From the NCBI GenBank assembly GCA_023459755.1, contig JAEWSS010000266.1, positions 1 through 5,084 of the forward strand: a stretch of 5,084 nt of DNA, read 5' to 3'. The notes under the pieces are model-generated. The model was not told the DNA's origin. It did not search any database and saw nothing but the letters and a program-made list of their open reading frames with translations. A program made the translations under genes and the position numbers. How positions within the stretch are numbered: position 1 is the stretch's first letter; each line of letters starts with the position of its first letter. This stretch comes from Verrucomicrobiota bacterium (GTDB lineage: Bacteria; Verrucomicrobiota; Lentisphaeria; Victivallales; Victivallaceae). Below, piece after piece: positions 1-5,001 of this stretch.

Positions 1-283
1 GCGCGACGTGGTGTTTACCGGCGTCAATTCAAAAATAAAGACCACGCTCCGGGTCAACCGCGCCATGATCGGCGAAAAGTTGATGGCGCTGCTTGCCACC
101 GCCGAGCCTTACAAAGTCGTGCTGCCGTCATGCGGCGATCAGGATGAAATCGCCGGACAGCTGCGCCGGATCGGCGGACGGACTTTGATCGAATGCGAGG
201 CCGCCGGAACGTCGGCAGCCGTCGGCGCCGATATTCTGCACGTCTCCTATGACGGCCGGATTTTTATCGATCGGGTCGCATAA
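1..283 (+). CDS. C-terminal part of an unrecognised protein (5' end outside window)
   Basis: The frame is open from the first bases of the window (Arg-Asp precede a GTG at 8) to a TAA at 281-283, so this is probably the last 90 or so residues of a longer protein; the GTG at 8 need not be the start. Codons mostly end in G or C, as in the neighbouring lar genes, which supports real coding. The residues look like an alternating alpha/beta cytosolic fold: a strand near KVVLPSCG, a helix DEIAGQLRRIGG, then strands TLIECEA and ILHVSYDGRIFIDRV. No signal peptide, membrane segment or catalytic motif is visible in this part. I do not recognise the family. It is convergent with larE and separated from it by 43 nt, so it belongs to a different transcription unit and need not be related to nickel-pincer metabolism. 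Confidence 0.6.
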   Translation, partial: RDVVFTGVNSKIKTTLRVNRAMIGEKLMALLATAEPYKVVLPSCGDQDEIAGQLRRIGGRTLIECEAAGTSAAVGADILHVSYDGRIFIDRVA

Positions 284-326
284 AGAATTGTCTGTTGCTG
301 AAAAACGGGCAACCGATAAATTATTT
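284..326. other. Short convergent intergenic gap
   Basis: This 43-nt AT-rich gap separates two convergent genes, so a terminator would be expected. Only weak structures are visible: GTTGC (294-298) pairs with GCAAC (309-313) across a 10-nt loop. A 3-bp CGG/CCG stem (306-315) has a T-run on its minus-strand side. The last codons of larE hold a perfect 10-bp palindrome, AACCGCGGTT (329-338). None makes a convincing intrinsic terminator, so termination may be Rho-dependent or bidirectional and weak. Confidence 0.3.
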
Positions 327-1178
327 TCAACCGCGGTTCGGCTCATTTAATTTTTTATCGGCGTCGAATCCGCCGGAATGGAAGCCGTTAAGGTCAAGCG
401 TAATATATTTGAAGCCGAGTACCTTAAGCTCTGATACAATTTTTTGGCGGCCGGCGAGCACACTCGGCATGACTTCGGGAGACACTTCAATCCGGGCGGT
501 CCGGCCATTGCTGCGCAATCTGAGGTTGGAGTTTTCCGGCAGAAAACGGCGGAGCAGTTCCTCGCCGCGCCCGACGGCTTCAAGGGCGGCCGCCGTGAGA
601 TTTTCGCCATAGTCGAAACGGGTGGCCAGGCAGGGGCTCGACGGTTTGTGTGCGCAGTCAAGTTTGAGTTCTTCGGCCATTGCGCGAATCTCATTTTTGC
701 CGATGCCGAGTTCGGCCAGCGGTGAGATGACGCCGTATTCCTGCAGAGCCTTAAGACCGGGGCGATAGACGGCGAGATCGTCGGCGTTGGTTCCGTCAAG
801 CAGAACATTCAGCCTGTTGCGGTCGGCGAACTCCCGGAACTTGCCGAAGAACGCATGTTTGCAGAAATAACAGCGTTCCGGCGGATTGCTCCTGAGCTCC
901 GGCAGTTCGAGCGGCGCAAAATGTATGACCTTCAAGTCGATATTGCACCGGACGGCGAATCGGCGTGCCGCGGCGATTTCACCGGGGCGTTGAAATTCCG
1001 AATCCATGGCGAGCGCCGCAAAGCCGAACGGTTTTTCCGCCAGCATTCCGGCCAGAACCGCCAGCAGCAGCGATGAATCGACGCCGCCGGAAAAAGCGAG
1101 CGCCGCGCCGTTGCCGACCAGACCGCGCAGAAACGTCTTCAGTTCTTCGAGTCGTGTTTCCACATGGCCTCCGCGCAT
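327..1178 (-). CDS. larE: LarE, ATP-dependent sulfur transferase of nickel-pincer nucleotide synthesis
   Basis: LarE adenylates the carboxylates of the biscarboxylated pyridinium mononucleotide made by LarB and replaces them with thiocarboxylates, giving the Ni-binding precursor. The 283-residue length is typical. Seen in the sequence: PP-loop SGGVDSS at 30-36 (ATP pyrophosphatase, N-type), the DGTNADD block at 128-134, the PCLATRF block at 182-188 with Cys183, and the family C-terminal LDLNGFHSGGFD near 261-272. Cys183 aligns by motif with the sacrificial Cys176 of Lactobacillus plantarum LarE. A CxxC at Cys103/Cys106 (RCYFCK) is also present, as in LarE proteins that bind a [4Fe-4S] cluster through three cysteines. 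Such a LarE may transfer sulfur without destroying its own cysteine; this part is inference. It is the last gene of larBCE and overlaps the larC 3' end by 40 nt. The ATG at 1178 has only a weak upstream site. A GTG at 1163 (278 residues) follows a strong GGAGG and is a real alternative start. Confidence 0.95.
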   Translation of the reverse strand: MRGGHVETRLEELKTFLRGLVGNGAALAFSGGVDSSLLLAVLAGMLAEKPFGFAALAMDSEFQRPGEIAAARRFAVRCNIDLKVIHFAPLELPELRSNPPERCYFCKHAFFGKFREFADRNRLNVLLDGTNADDLAVYRPGLKALQEYGVISPLAELGIGKNEIRAMAEELKLDCAHKPSSPCLATRFDYGENLTAAALEAVGRGEELLRRFLPENSNLRLRSNGRTARIEVSPEVMPSVLAGRQKIVSELKVLGFKYITLDLNGFHSGGFDADKKLNEPNRG

Positions 1179-2362
1179 TTTTCCGCTTCGTCGAACACGG
1201 TTTGAAAGTCGATCCCGGACTGGTCGGCCAGTTGGCGGACGCTTTCATATTCGGGGTAGTATTTGACCAGTCCGTCGAACGAACAACGCTTTACGCTGAC
1301 ATTGCCGAACGGGAGGCGGACTTCAATATTTTCGCGTTCCATGCGGACGCGGTTGACCGGGGTTTTGCGCAGTCCGATGGTTGTGGTGCAGCGGAAAACC
1401 GCCGTTTCGATCTCCGGCAGCCGTGCGGCGTCGGCGACGATGCGCAGGAGCCAGGCCGGACGGTTTTTCTTCATGAAACACGGCACGAAGTGAACGTCCA
1501 GCGCTCCGGCCTGAAAAATTTTTTCCATGGCCATACCGAGGGTTTCGCCGGTAGAGTCGTCAACATTGGTTTCGAGCAGCCATACCGACTCCGGCGCTTC
1601 AACCTCATTAATTATCATTGCCCGGAGAATGTTCGGTCGTCCGAAGTCGCGTTTGCCGAGTCCGACGCCGCATTTTTCCACCGTATGGCGCTCCGGCAGT
1701 TCGGTTTTTGTGCGAATGGCGGCGGCAATGGCGATGCCGGTCGGCGTCACCATTTCGCCGTTGACCGCGGTGCGGCGCAGCGGAATTGCAAATTTTTTTG
1801 CGATGTTCAACACCGCCGGAACCGGAATTGGCAGTTCGCCGTGCTGACAGCGTACGAAGCCCGACCCTTCGGAAAGGCCGTCCACCACACATTCATCAAA
1901 GCCGAGATCGTCAAACAGCACTGCCGCCGAGACTACGTCAACAATCGAGTCGATTGCGCCGACTTCGTGAAAATGAACTTCTTCAAGTTTGCAGCCGTGT
2001 GCCTCGGCTTCGGCTTCGGCCACGATGCGGAATATTTTTTTTGCCAGTTTCCGGGCGCCGCCGGACATTTCGCCGCGGTCGATCACCGTTTCGACATCGC
2101 TCAAATTGCGGTGTTCGTGATGATGATGATGCCCGTGTTCGTCTCCATGTTCATGTTTATGTTCATGCAGAACAACGTTGAAGTCGCACCCGGCGATCCC
2201 GTGGCTTTGCGACGGCGAGACGGTGTAGTCGAAGCCGTCAACATGAAGACTTTTCAGTACGGCGTCGAGTTTGTCGCGGTCGCCTCCCAGATCAAGCAGC
2301 GCGGCGACGGTCATGTCGCCGGAAATTCCGCAGGCGCCTTCAAGATAAAGTGTTTTTTTCAT
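1139..2362 (-). CDS. larC: LarC, CTP-dependent nickel insertase (cyclometallase), single-frame
   Basis: LarC catalyses the last step of nickel-pincer nucleotide synthesis, inserting Ni into the bisthiocarboxylated pyridinium mononucleotide in a CTP-hydrolysing reaction. The 407 residues match a full-length LarC. Visible family blocks in order: N-terminal LEGACGISGDM (7-17); a His-rich segment 66-84 with 11 histidines; EEVHFHEVGAIDSIVDVV (127-144); HGELPIPVPAVL (174-185); EMVTPTGIA (203-211); ETNVDDSTGE (264-273), opening the C-terminal nucleotide-binding half; MKKNRPAWLL (297-306); CTTTIGLRK (325-333); and KYYPEYESVRQLA (367-379). In L. plantarum the two halves are larC1 and larC2, joined by programmed frameshifting; here they are one uninterrupted frame. 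The chosen ATG follows an AAGGAA site and begins with the conserved family N-terminus; the open frame extends 61 codons further upstream, but that part is an Arg-rich shadow of larB. It lies 2 nt after larB. Confidence 0.95.
   Translation of the reverse strand: MKKTLYLEGACGISGDMTVAALLDLGGDRDKLDAVLKSLHVDGFDYTVSPSQSHGIAGCDFNVVLHEHKHEHGDEHGHHHHHEHRNLSDVETVIDRGEMSGGARKLAKKIFRIVAEAEAEAHGCKLEEVHFHEVGAIDSIVDVVSAAVLFDDLGFDECVVDGLSEGSGFVRCQHGELPIPVPAVLNIAKKFAIPLRRTAVNGEMVTPTGIAIAAAIRTKTELPERHTVEKCGVGLGKRDFGRPNILRAMIINEVEAPESVWLLETNVDDSTGETLGMAMEKIFQAGALDVHFVPCFMKKNRPAWLLRIVADAARLPEIETAVFRCTTTIGLRKTPVNRVRMERENIEVRLPFGNVSVKRCSFDGLVKYYPEYESVRQLADQSGIDFQTVFDEAEKCAEAMWKHDSKN
1168..1172 (-). promoter_or_regulatory. 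Candidate Shine-Dalgarno GGAGG for larE
   Basis: On the minus strand GGAGG lies 4 nt upstream of an in-frame GTG (1163-1161) and just inside the reading frame begun by the ATG at 1178. The spacing is slightly short, but the match is far better than anything before the ATG (only GGAAAA directly adjacent). If used, LarE starts VETRLEELK, which resembles the usual LarE N-terminus. The site lies within the 3' end of larC, suggesting translational coupling. Confidence 0.45.
2111..2167 (-). other. His-rich metal-binding tract within LarC
   Basis: Residues 66-84 of LarC contain 11 histidines in 19 positions, first as alternating HxH steps and then as a run of five, mixed with Glu, Asp, Lys and Gly. 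Many LarC proteins carry such a low-complexity insert in the N-terminal half. A nickel-holding or delivery role is plausible but is an inference. At DNA level it gives a run of ATG/GTG-rich triplets on the plus strand that creates false start codons there. Confidence 0.8.
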
Positions 2363-2364
2363 GT

Positions 2365-3042
2365 TCAGCGTTTCCTTTCCGCCATGCGCAGCATCCGGCA
2401 GGCCATAACGCCGGCGCCGAATCCATTGTCGATATTGACCACCGCCACCCCTTCGGCGCAGGAGTTCAGCATGGTGAGAAGCGGTGTAACGCCGCCGAAC
2501 GCGGCGCCGTAGCCGACCGAGGTGGGTACGGCGATGACCGGACATTCCACCAGTCCGGCGATTACGCCCGGAAGCGCGCCCTCCATTCCGGCGACGGCGA
2601 TCACCGCGTCGGCCAGACGAATTTCCTCAATTTTGGCGAACAGCCGGTGGATGCCGGCGACGCCGACGTCAAAATGGCGCACGACCTCTGCGCCGAAAAA
2701 CTCAGCGGTCTGCGCCGCCTCCTCTGCGGTCGGCAGGTCGGCGGTGCCGCCGGTGCAGACCGCAATCAGACCGGGCGTCCGGTGTTCCGGAGGCGCTCCA
2801 GCGGTCAGCAGGCGCGACACGCGATCGTATTTCACCGGCAATCCCTGTTGTTTCAGAAAATCAGCCTGGTCTTGCGAACAGCGGGTACCGAGCGCGGCAA
2901 TGCCGCTTCTGATAAATTCGGCCATGATCGCCGCCAGCTGTTCCGGCGTTTTGCCCGGACAATAGACCGCTTCTCCCATGCCGGTGCGTCCGGCCCGGCC
3001 GGTGTCAAGTTTTGCGAATCCCATATCTTTAAAATGATCCAT
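2365..3042 (-). CDS. larB: LarB, nicotinic acid adenine dinucleotide carboxylase/hydrolase
   Basis: LarB begins nickel-pincer nucleotide synthesis. It carboxylates C5 of the pyridinium ring of nicotinic acid adenine dinucleotide with CO2 and hydrolyses the phosphoanhydride, releasing AMP and the biscarboxylated mononucleotide. The protein is related to PurE (AIR carboxylase). Counting 225 residues from the ATG at 3042, the visible blocks are MGFAKLDTGRAGRTG (7-21), GKTPEQ (30-35), CTGGTADLPTAEEA (96-109), AGMEGALPGVIAGL (151-164), PTSVGYGAAFGG (173-184), LNSCAEG (192-198) and NIDNGFGAG (203-211). Cys195 in LNSCAEG matches the position expected for the catalytic cysteine (Cys221 in L. plantarum). 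The 3042 start is preceded by GGAG at a 6-nt spacing. An in-frame ATG at 3078 (237 residues) has only a weak site and would be nearly leaderless from the best promoter candidate. With either start, the helical N-terminal segment common in LarB is shorter than usual. First gene of larBCE. Confidence 0.95.
   Translation of the reverse strand: MDHFKDMGFAKLDTGRAGRTGMGEAVYCPGKTPEQLAAIMAEFIRSGIAALGTRCSQDQADFLKQQGLPVKYDRVSRLLTAGAPPEHRTPGLIAVCTGGTADLPTAEEAAQTAEFFGAEVVRHFDVGVAGIHRLFAKIEEIRLADAVIAVAGMEGALPGVIAGLVECPVIAVPTSVGYGAAFGGVTPLLTMLNSCAEGVAVVNIDNGFGAGVMACRMLRMAERKR
2372..2377 (-). promoter_or_regulatory. Shine-Dalgarno for larC (AAGGAA)
   Basis: On the minus strand AAGGAA sits 9 nt before the larC ATG and inside the last codons of larB. 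This placement fixes the larC start at 2362 and suggests translation of larC is coupled to that of larB. Confidence 0.6.
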
Positions 3043-3048
3043 GTGCGG

Positions 3049-3052
3049 CTCC
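3049..3052 (-). promoter_or_regulatory. Shine-Dalgarno GGAG deciding the larB start
   Basis: On the minus strand, CCGGAG is followed by CCGCAC and then the ATG at 3042, a 6-nt spacer from GGAG. The earlier ATG at 3078 is preceded only by A-rich sequence. The 12 extra codons of the long form also look less like the neighbours in codon choice. This favours the 3042 start. Confidence 0.5.
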
Positions 3053-3090
3053 GGAATAACTTTTTGTGATGCGTTCATATATTCTTTTAG

Positions 3091-3119
3091 TTTAAAGATA
3101 ACTCCGAAATCATGTTCAA
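3091..3119 (-). promoter_or_regulatory. Candidate sigma-70-type promoter for larBCE
   Basis: Read on the minus strand, TTGAAC (3119-3114) and TTTAAA (3096-3091) are separated by 17 nt. The first matches TTGACA at four of six positions, the second TATAAT at four of six. Transcription would begin near 3084. That leaves about 40 nt of leader before the 3042 ATG, but only about 6 nt before the 3078 ATG. Prediction by eye only. Confidence 0.35.
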
Positions 3120-3135
3120 TCCAATGCCGAACGGT

Positions 3136-3152
3136 GAAAAACGTGTTTTTTC
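3136..3152. promoter_or_regulatory. AT-rich palindrome, possible operator
   Basis: GAAAAAC (3136-3142) faces GTTTTTTC (3145-3152) across a 2-nt centre, so the arms are complementary except for one extra T. It lies about 17 bp upstream of the candidate -35 of the larBCE promoter, in the divergent control region, where a regulator of either gene could bind. It does not match the NikR half-site pattern. A-tracts in AT-rich DNA give such matches by chance, so the call is tentative. Confidence 0.25.
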
Positions 3153-3194
3153 GCAGTCAGCGCTGCATGGTTTGCCGCCGTCGAACTTTTTATT

Positions 3195-3209
3195 GGATAT
3201 TTTTTATCC
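3195..3209. repeat. Small inverted repeat GGATA-T5-TATCC
   Basis: Two perfect 5-bp arms flank five T residues in the divergent intergenic region, upstream of the candidate promoter for the radical SAM gene. It could be an operator or a chance AT-rich hairpin. It is too short for a terminator and is not preceded by a gene on either strand. Confidence 0.2.
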
Positions 3210-3227
3210 GCGTCATTGTTTTGCCGA

Positions 3228-3255
3228 TTGATTTTTTTGACTTAGACGGTATATT
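3228..3255 (+). promoter_or_regulatory. Candidate promoter for the radical SAM gene
   Basis: TTGATT (3228-3233) and TATATT (3250-3255) are 16 nt apart and match the sigma-70 hexamers at four and five of six positions. They lie in the most AT-rich part of the gap. Transcription would begin near 3262, leaving a leader of about 60 nt before the ATG at 3326. The region is T-rich enough that other pairings are possible. Confidence 0.3.
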
Positions 3256-3325
3256 TTATGCCAATATTTTTTTCAAAAAACCGACTGTCAGGGCGGCTGA
3301 AAGGCTACCGCCGGAAAACCAACCG

Positions 3326-4930
3326 ATGCAGGCAACATTGATATTCCCGCCCCACACCGGGCCGACCTATGCTCCCCTTGGGGTCGCCTGTCTTGCCGCC
3401 GCCGCCGGAAATGTCGCCAACGCCGCGGTGAAGCTGTTCGACGCCAACATTGACCTTTGGAATTTTGTCTGCGGCTCCAGTCCGGAACTGGCGTCCATGC
3501 GCGCGTTCAGCCGCGGACCGCTGGAGCAGTTTCTCGACCCGGAACTTTATGCCGAGAACTGGTCATATTATCCGAAGGCGCGCCGCGCGATCGGCGAACT
3601 TGAATTTCAAGCGCGGCGTTATCTGGCCGGCGACGGACTGGAGTCCGGTCTGGAACGGCTCTTCAAGCACCAGAGCGGTCGGATATTGGCCGGCACGCCG
3701 GACATTGTCGGATTTTCCGCCATGTATATCGACCAGTTGCCGTTCCTGTTGGCGCAGGCGAAATATTTGCGCGAAAACTTCGGCCGCGGTCTGACAATCG
3801 TGGTCGGCGGCGCGGCGATGAGCGCACTGTCCACCGTCGAATTGCTGGATATGACGCCGTTTGTTGACGCAATTCTGACGGGGGAGGGCGAAATATCCTT
3901 TAACGCGCTGCTGAGCGGAACCCCGTTCGCCGCGATTCCCGGCTGTTATTTCCGCGACGAAGCCGGTGCGGTGCGTTTTTCCGGGCGTCCGCTGGCGCCG
4001 GCTCAACTCGACGATCTGCCGTTTCCGGCGTTTGACCAACTGCCGATCGGTGAATATTTCAATCCGGTTCCGGTGCTGCCGATCTACGGCTGCCGGGGAT
4101 GCAAATGGCGGCGCTGCCGGTTCTGCACCCACAACAGTTCGTTCGGCGGCCATCGGGTGCGGTCGCCGGAGGTGGTGGTGCGCGAAATGGTCGAGCGCCG
4201 CGAACGGTTCAACTGCCGCCATTTTTATATGGTCGATCAATACGTTCCGCCGGAATATCTGGACAAATTAAGCGATGCGATCATTGCCCGCGGGCTTGAC
4301 TGCCGGTTTCAGATCATGGCGCGCACGGTGGCTGAATATACGCCGCGGCTTCTGCACAAAGCCGCCGCCGCCGGATGCAGTTGGATCAGCTGGGGTATGG
4401 AGAGCGGCTCACAGCGTCTGCTTGACCTGATGAACAAAGGAACCCGGGTTGAGAGTTCGCTTGAAGTCATCAAAAACTCGGCGGCGGAGGGAATTTCCAA
4501 TCTTTTGATGATGATTTTCGGCGCACCTGGTTCCGACCGGGCGGCAATGGAGGAAAACTTCACGTTTCTTGAGCGGGCCTGGGGGCATATCGACGCCATG
4601 ACGGCCAGCGCTTTCGTGCTGTTTGACCAGACCGCGTTCGGACTGCATCCGGAGCGCTACGGGCTTGAGGTCATCGGCGACAATCCGGTGTTGACCGTGA
4701 ACGGCCGGACTATTTGCGACCGAAAACTGCGTTTCCGGCGAACCGGCGAACCGGGAAGATTCGAGTCTCCTCTGGCGGCGTATGAGATCGACGCATGGGA
4801 GTCGCGCAAGGCGTGGCTGTCGCCGCTGTCTTTCCGCGGCCGTCTCTGCTGCGAACACTATCTGCTGTACGCCGACCGCAGTCAGTCGAATCCCCGGCCG
4901 AGCAGTACGCCGACTCCGATCAGCGCTTGA
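3326..4930 (+). CDS. B12-binding-type radical SAM protein, substrate unknown
   Basis: The 534-residue protein has the two-part layout of cobalamin-binding-domain radical SAM enzymes (BchE/HpnP-like architecture). Residues 1-215 resemble the Rossmann-like B12-binding fold: strand ATLIFPP (3-9), APLGVACLA (16-24), VKLFDANID (35-43), PDIVGFSAMY (125-134), LTIVVGGAAMS (156-166) and ILTGEGE (183-189). A helical insert lies at about 50-118. The canonical DxHxxG cobalamin motif is not visible, as is common in this class. The radical SAM domain starts near 250 with Cys259-X4-Cys264-X2-Cys267, an extra Cys256, then YMVDQYVPP (301-309), WGMESGSQRLLDLMNKGT (356-373) and IFGAPGS (397-403). The final 15 residues are Pro/Ser-rich and probably disordered. 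No membrane segment is seen. The ATG at 3326 begins the fold cleanly after a weak GGAA site; the open frame further upstream is AT-rich and not coding-like. Divergent from larBCE. The reaction cannot be named; methylation or another radical rearrangement is possible. Confidence 0.85.
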   Translation: MQATLIFPPHTGPTYAPLGVACLAAAAGNVANAAVKLFDANIDLWNFVCGSSPELASMRAFSRGPLEQFLDPELYAENWSYYPKARRAIGELEFQARRYLAGDGLESGLERLFKHQSGRILAGTPDIVGFSAMYIDQLPFLLAQAKYLRENFGRGLTIVVGGAAMSALSTVELLDMTPFVDAILTGEGEISFNALLSGTPFAAIPGCYFRDEAGAVRFSGRPLAPAQLDDLPFPAFDQLPIGEYFNPVPVLPIYGCRGCKWRRCRFCTHNSSFGGHRVRSPEVVVREMVERRERFNCRHFYMVDQYVPPEYLDKLSDAIIARGLDCRFQIMARTVAEYTPRLLHKAAAAGCSWISWGMESGSQRLLDLMNKGTRVESSLEVIKNSAAEGISNLLMMIFGAPGSDRAAMEENFTFLERAWGHIDAMTASAFVLFDQTAFGLHPERYGLEVIGDNPVLTVNGRTICDRKLRFRRTGEPGRFESPLAAYEIDAWESRKAWLSPLSFRGRLCCEHYLLYADRSQSNPRPSSTPTPISA

Positions 4931-4949
4931 CCGCTCAAAAAGTTTTGTC

Positions 4950-4971
4950 CTAACACAATTCTAACGTTTCC
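4950..4971. repeat. Pair of 11-bp-spaced CTAAC direct repeats
   Basis: CTAAC occurs at 4950-4954 and again at 4961-4965, one helical turn apart. This is the spacing of direct-repeat sites bound by OmpR/PhoB-type response regulators. A TATACT hexamer lies at 4985-4990 on the plus strand. No convincing plus-strand gene follows, so this may be fortuitous. Confidence 0.2.
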
Positions 4972-4985
4972 CGCATAAAGATCAT
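4950..4985 (-). CDS. Possible 11-residue small ORF with strong ribosome binding site
   Basis: AGGAGAA (4992-4998, minus strand) lies 6 nt before an ATG at 4985. The frame reads MIFMRETLELC and stops with TAG at 4950-4952. The site follows the TAA of the candidate minus-strand gene by only a few bases, the spacing typical of a second gene in an operon. The product has no recognised function. It could be a leader peptide, the start of a frameshifted gene, or chance: the same frame is open back to the window end, so the ATG may mean nothing. Confidence 0.2.
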   Translation of the reverse strand: MIFMRETLELC

Positions 4986-5001
4986 ATACTGTTCTCCTAT
5001 T

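Larger units (their letters stand above)
4882..5001 (-). other. Open minus-strand frame beyond a stop, overlapping the radical SAM 3' end
   Basis: Directly after the TAA at 5002-5004, the same minus-strand frame stays open for 39 codons to a TGA at 4882-4884. It encodes a glycine-rich hydrophobic stretch, FLSGQALIGVGVLLGRGF. It has no ATG near the ribosome-binding-like AGGAGAA; the first usable codon is a GTG at 4956. It could be the remains of an interrupted C-terminus, a small protein, or simply the shadow of the radical SAM tail. I do not claim it as a gene. Confidence 0.15.

Noticed and set aside
294..315. Possible bidirectional terminator between the first gene and larE
   Set aside because: The stems are only 3 to 5 bp with a long loop; the minus-strand T-run follows a 3-bp stem, too weak to call.
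965..2512. Very long plus-strand open frame (over 500 codons) opposite larC and larE
   Set aside because: It is antisense to two genes with unmistakable family motifs. Its product is rich in Arg, His and Phe, with Met/Phe runs arising from the antisense of the histidine tract; it is a shadow of GC-rich codon bias.
2350..3069. Plus-strand open frame of 239 codons opposite larB
   Set aside because: It is antisense to conserved LarB blocks, with Arg/Gly/His-rich composition and no domain pattern.
3041..3325. Upstream extension of the radical SAM reading frame
   Set aside because: The frame is open but AT-rich, with Phe/Ile/Arg/Cys clusters and no codon bias. It overlaps the divergent promoters, and the conserved fold starts at the ATG at 3326.
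3041..3325. Possible riboswitch or structured leader in the divergent gap
   Set aside because: No conserved riboswitch core was recognised on either strand; only short inverted repeats are present.
3563..4240. Minus-strand open frame of 225 codons inside the radical SAM gene
   Set aside because: It lies wholly opposite a gene with clear radical SAM and B12-domain motifs, and has an Arg/Gln/His-rich composition typical of shadows.
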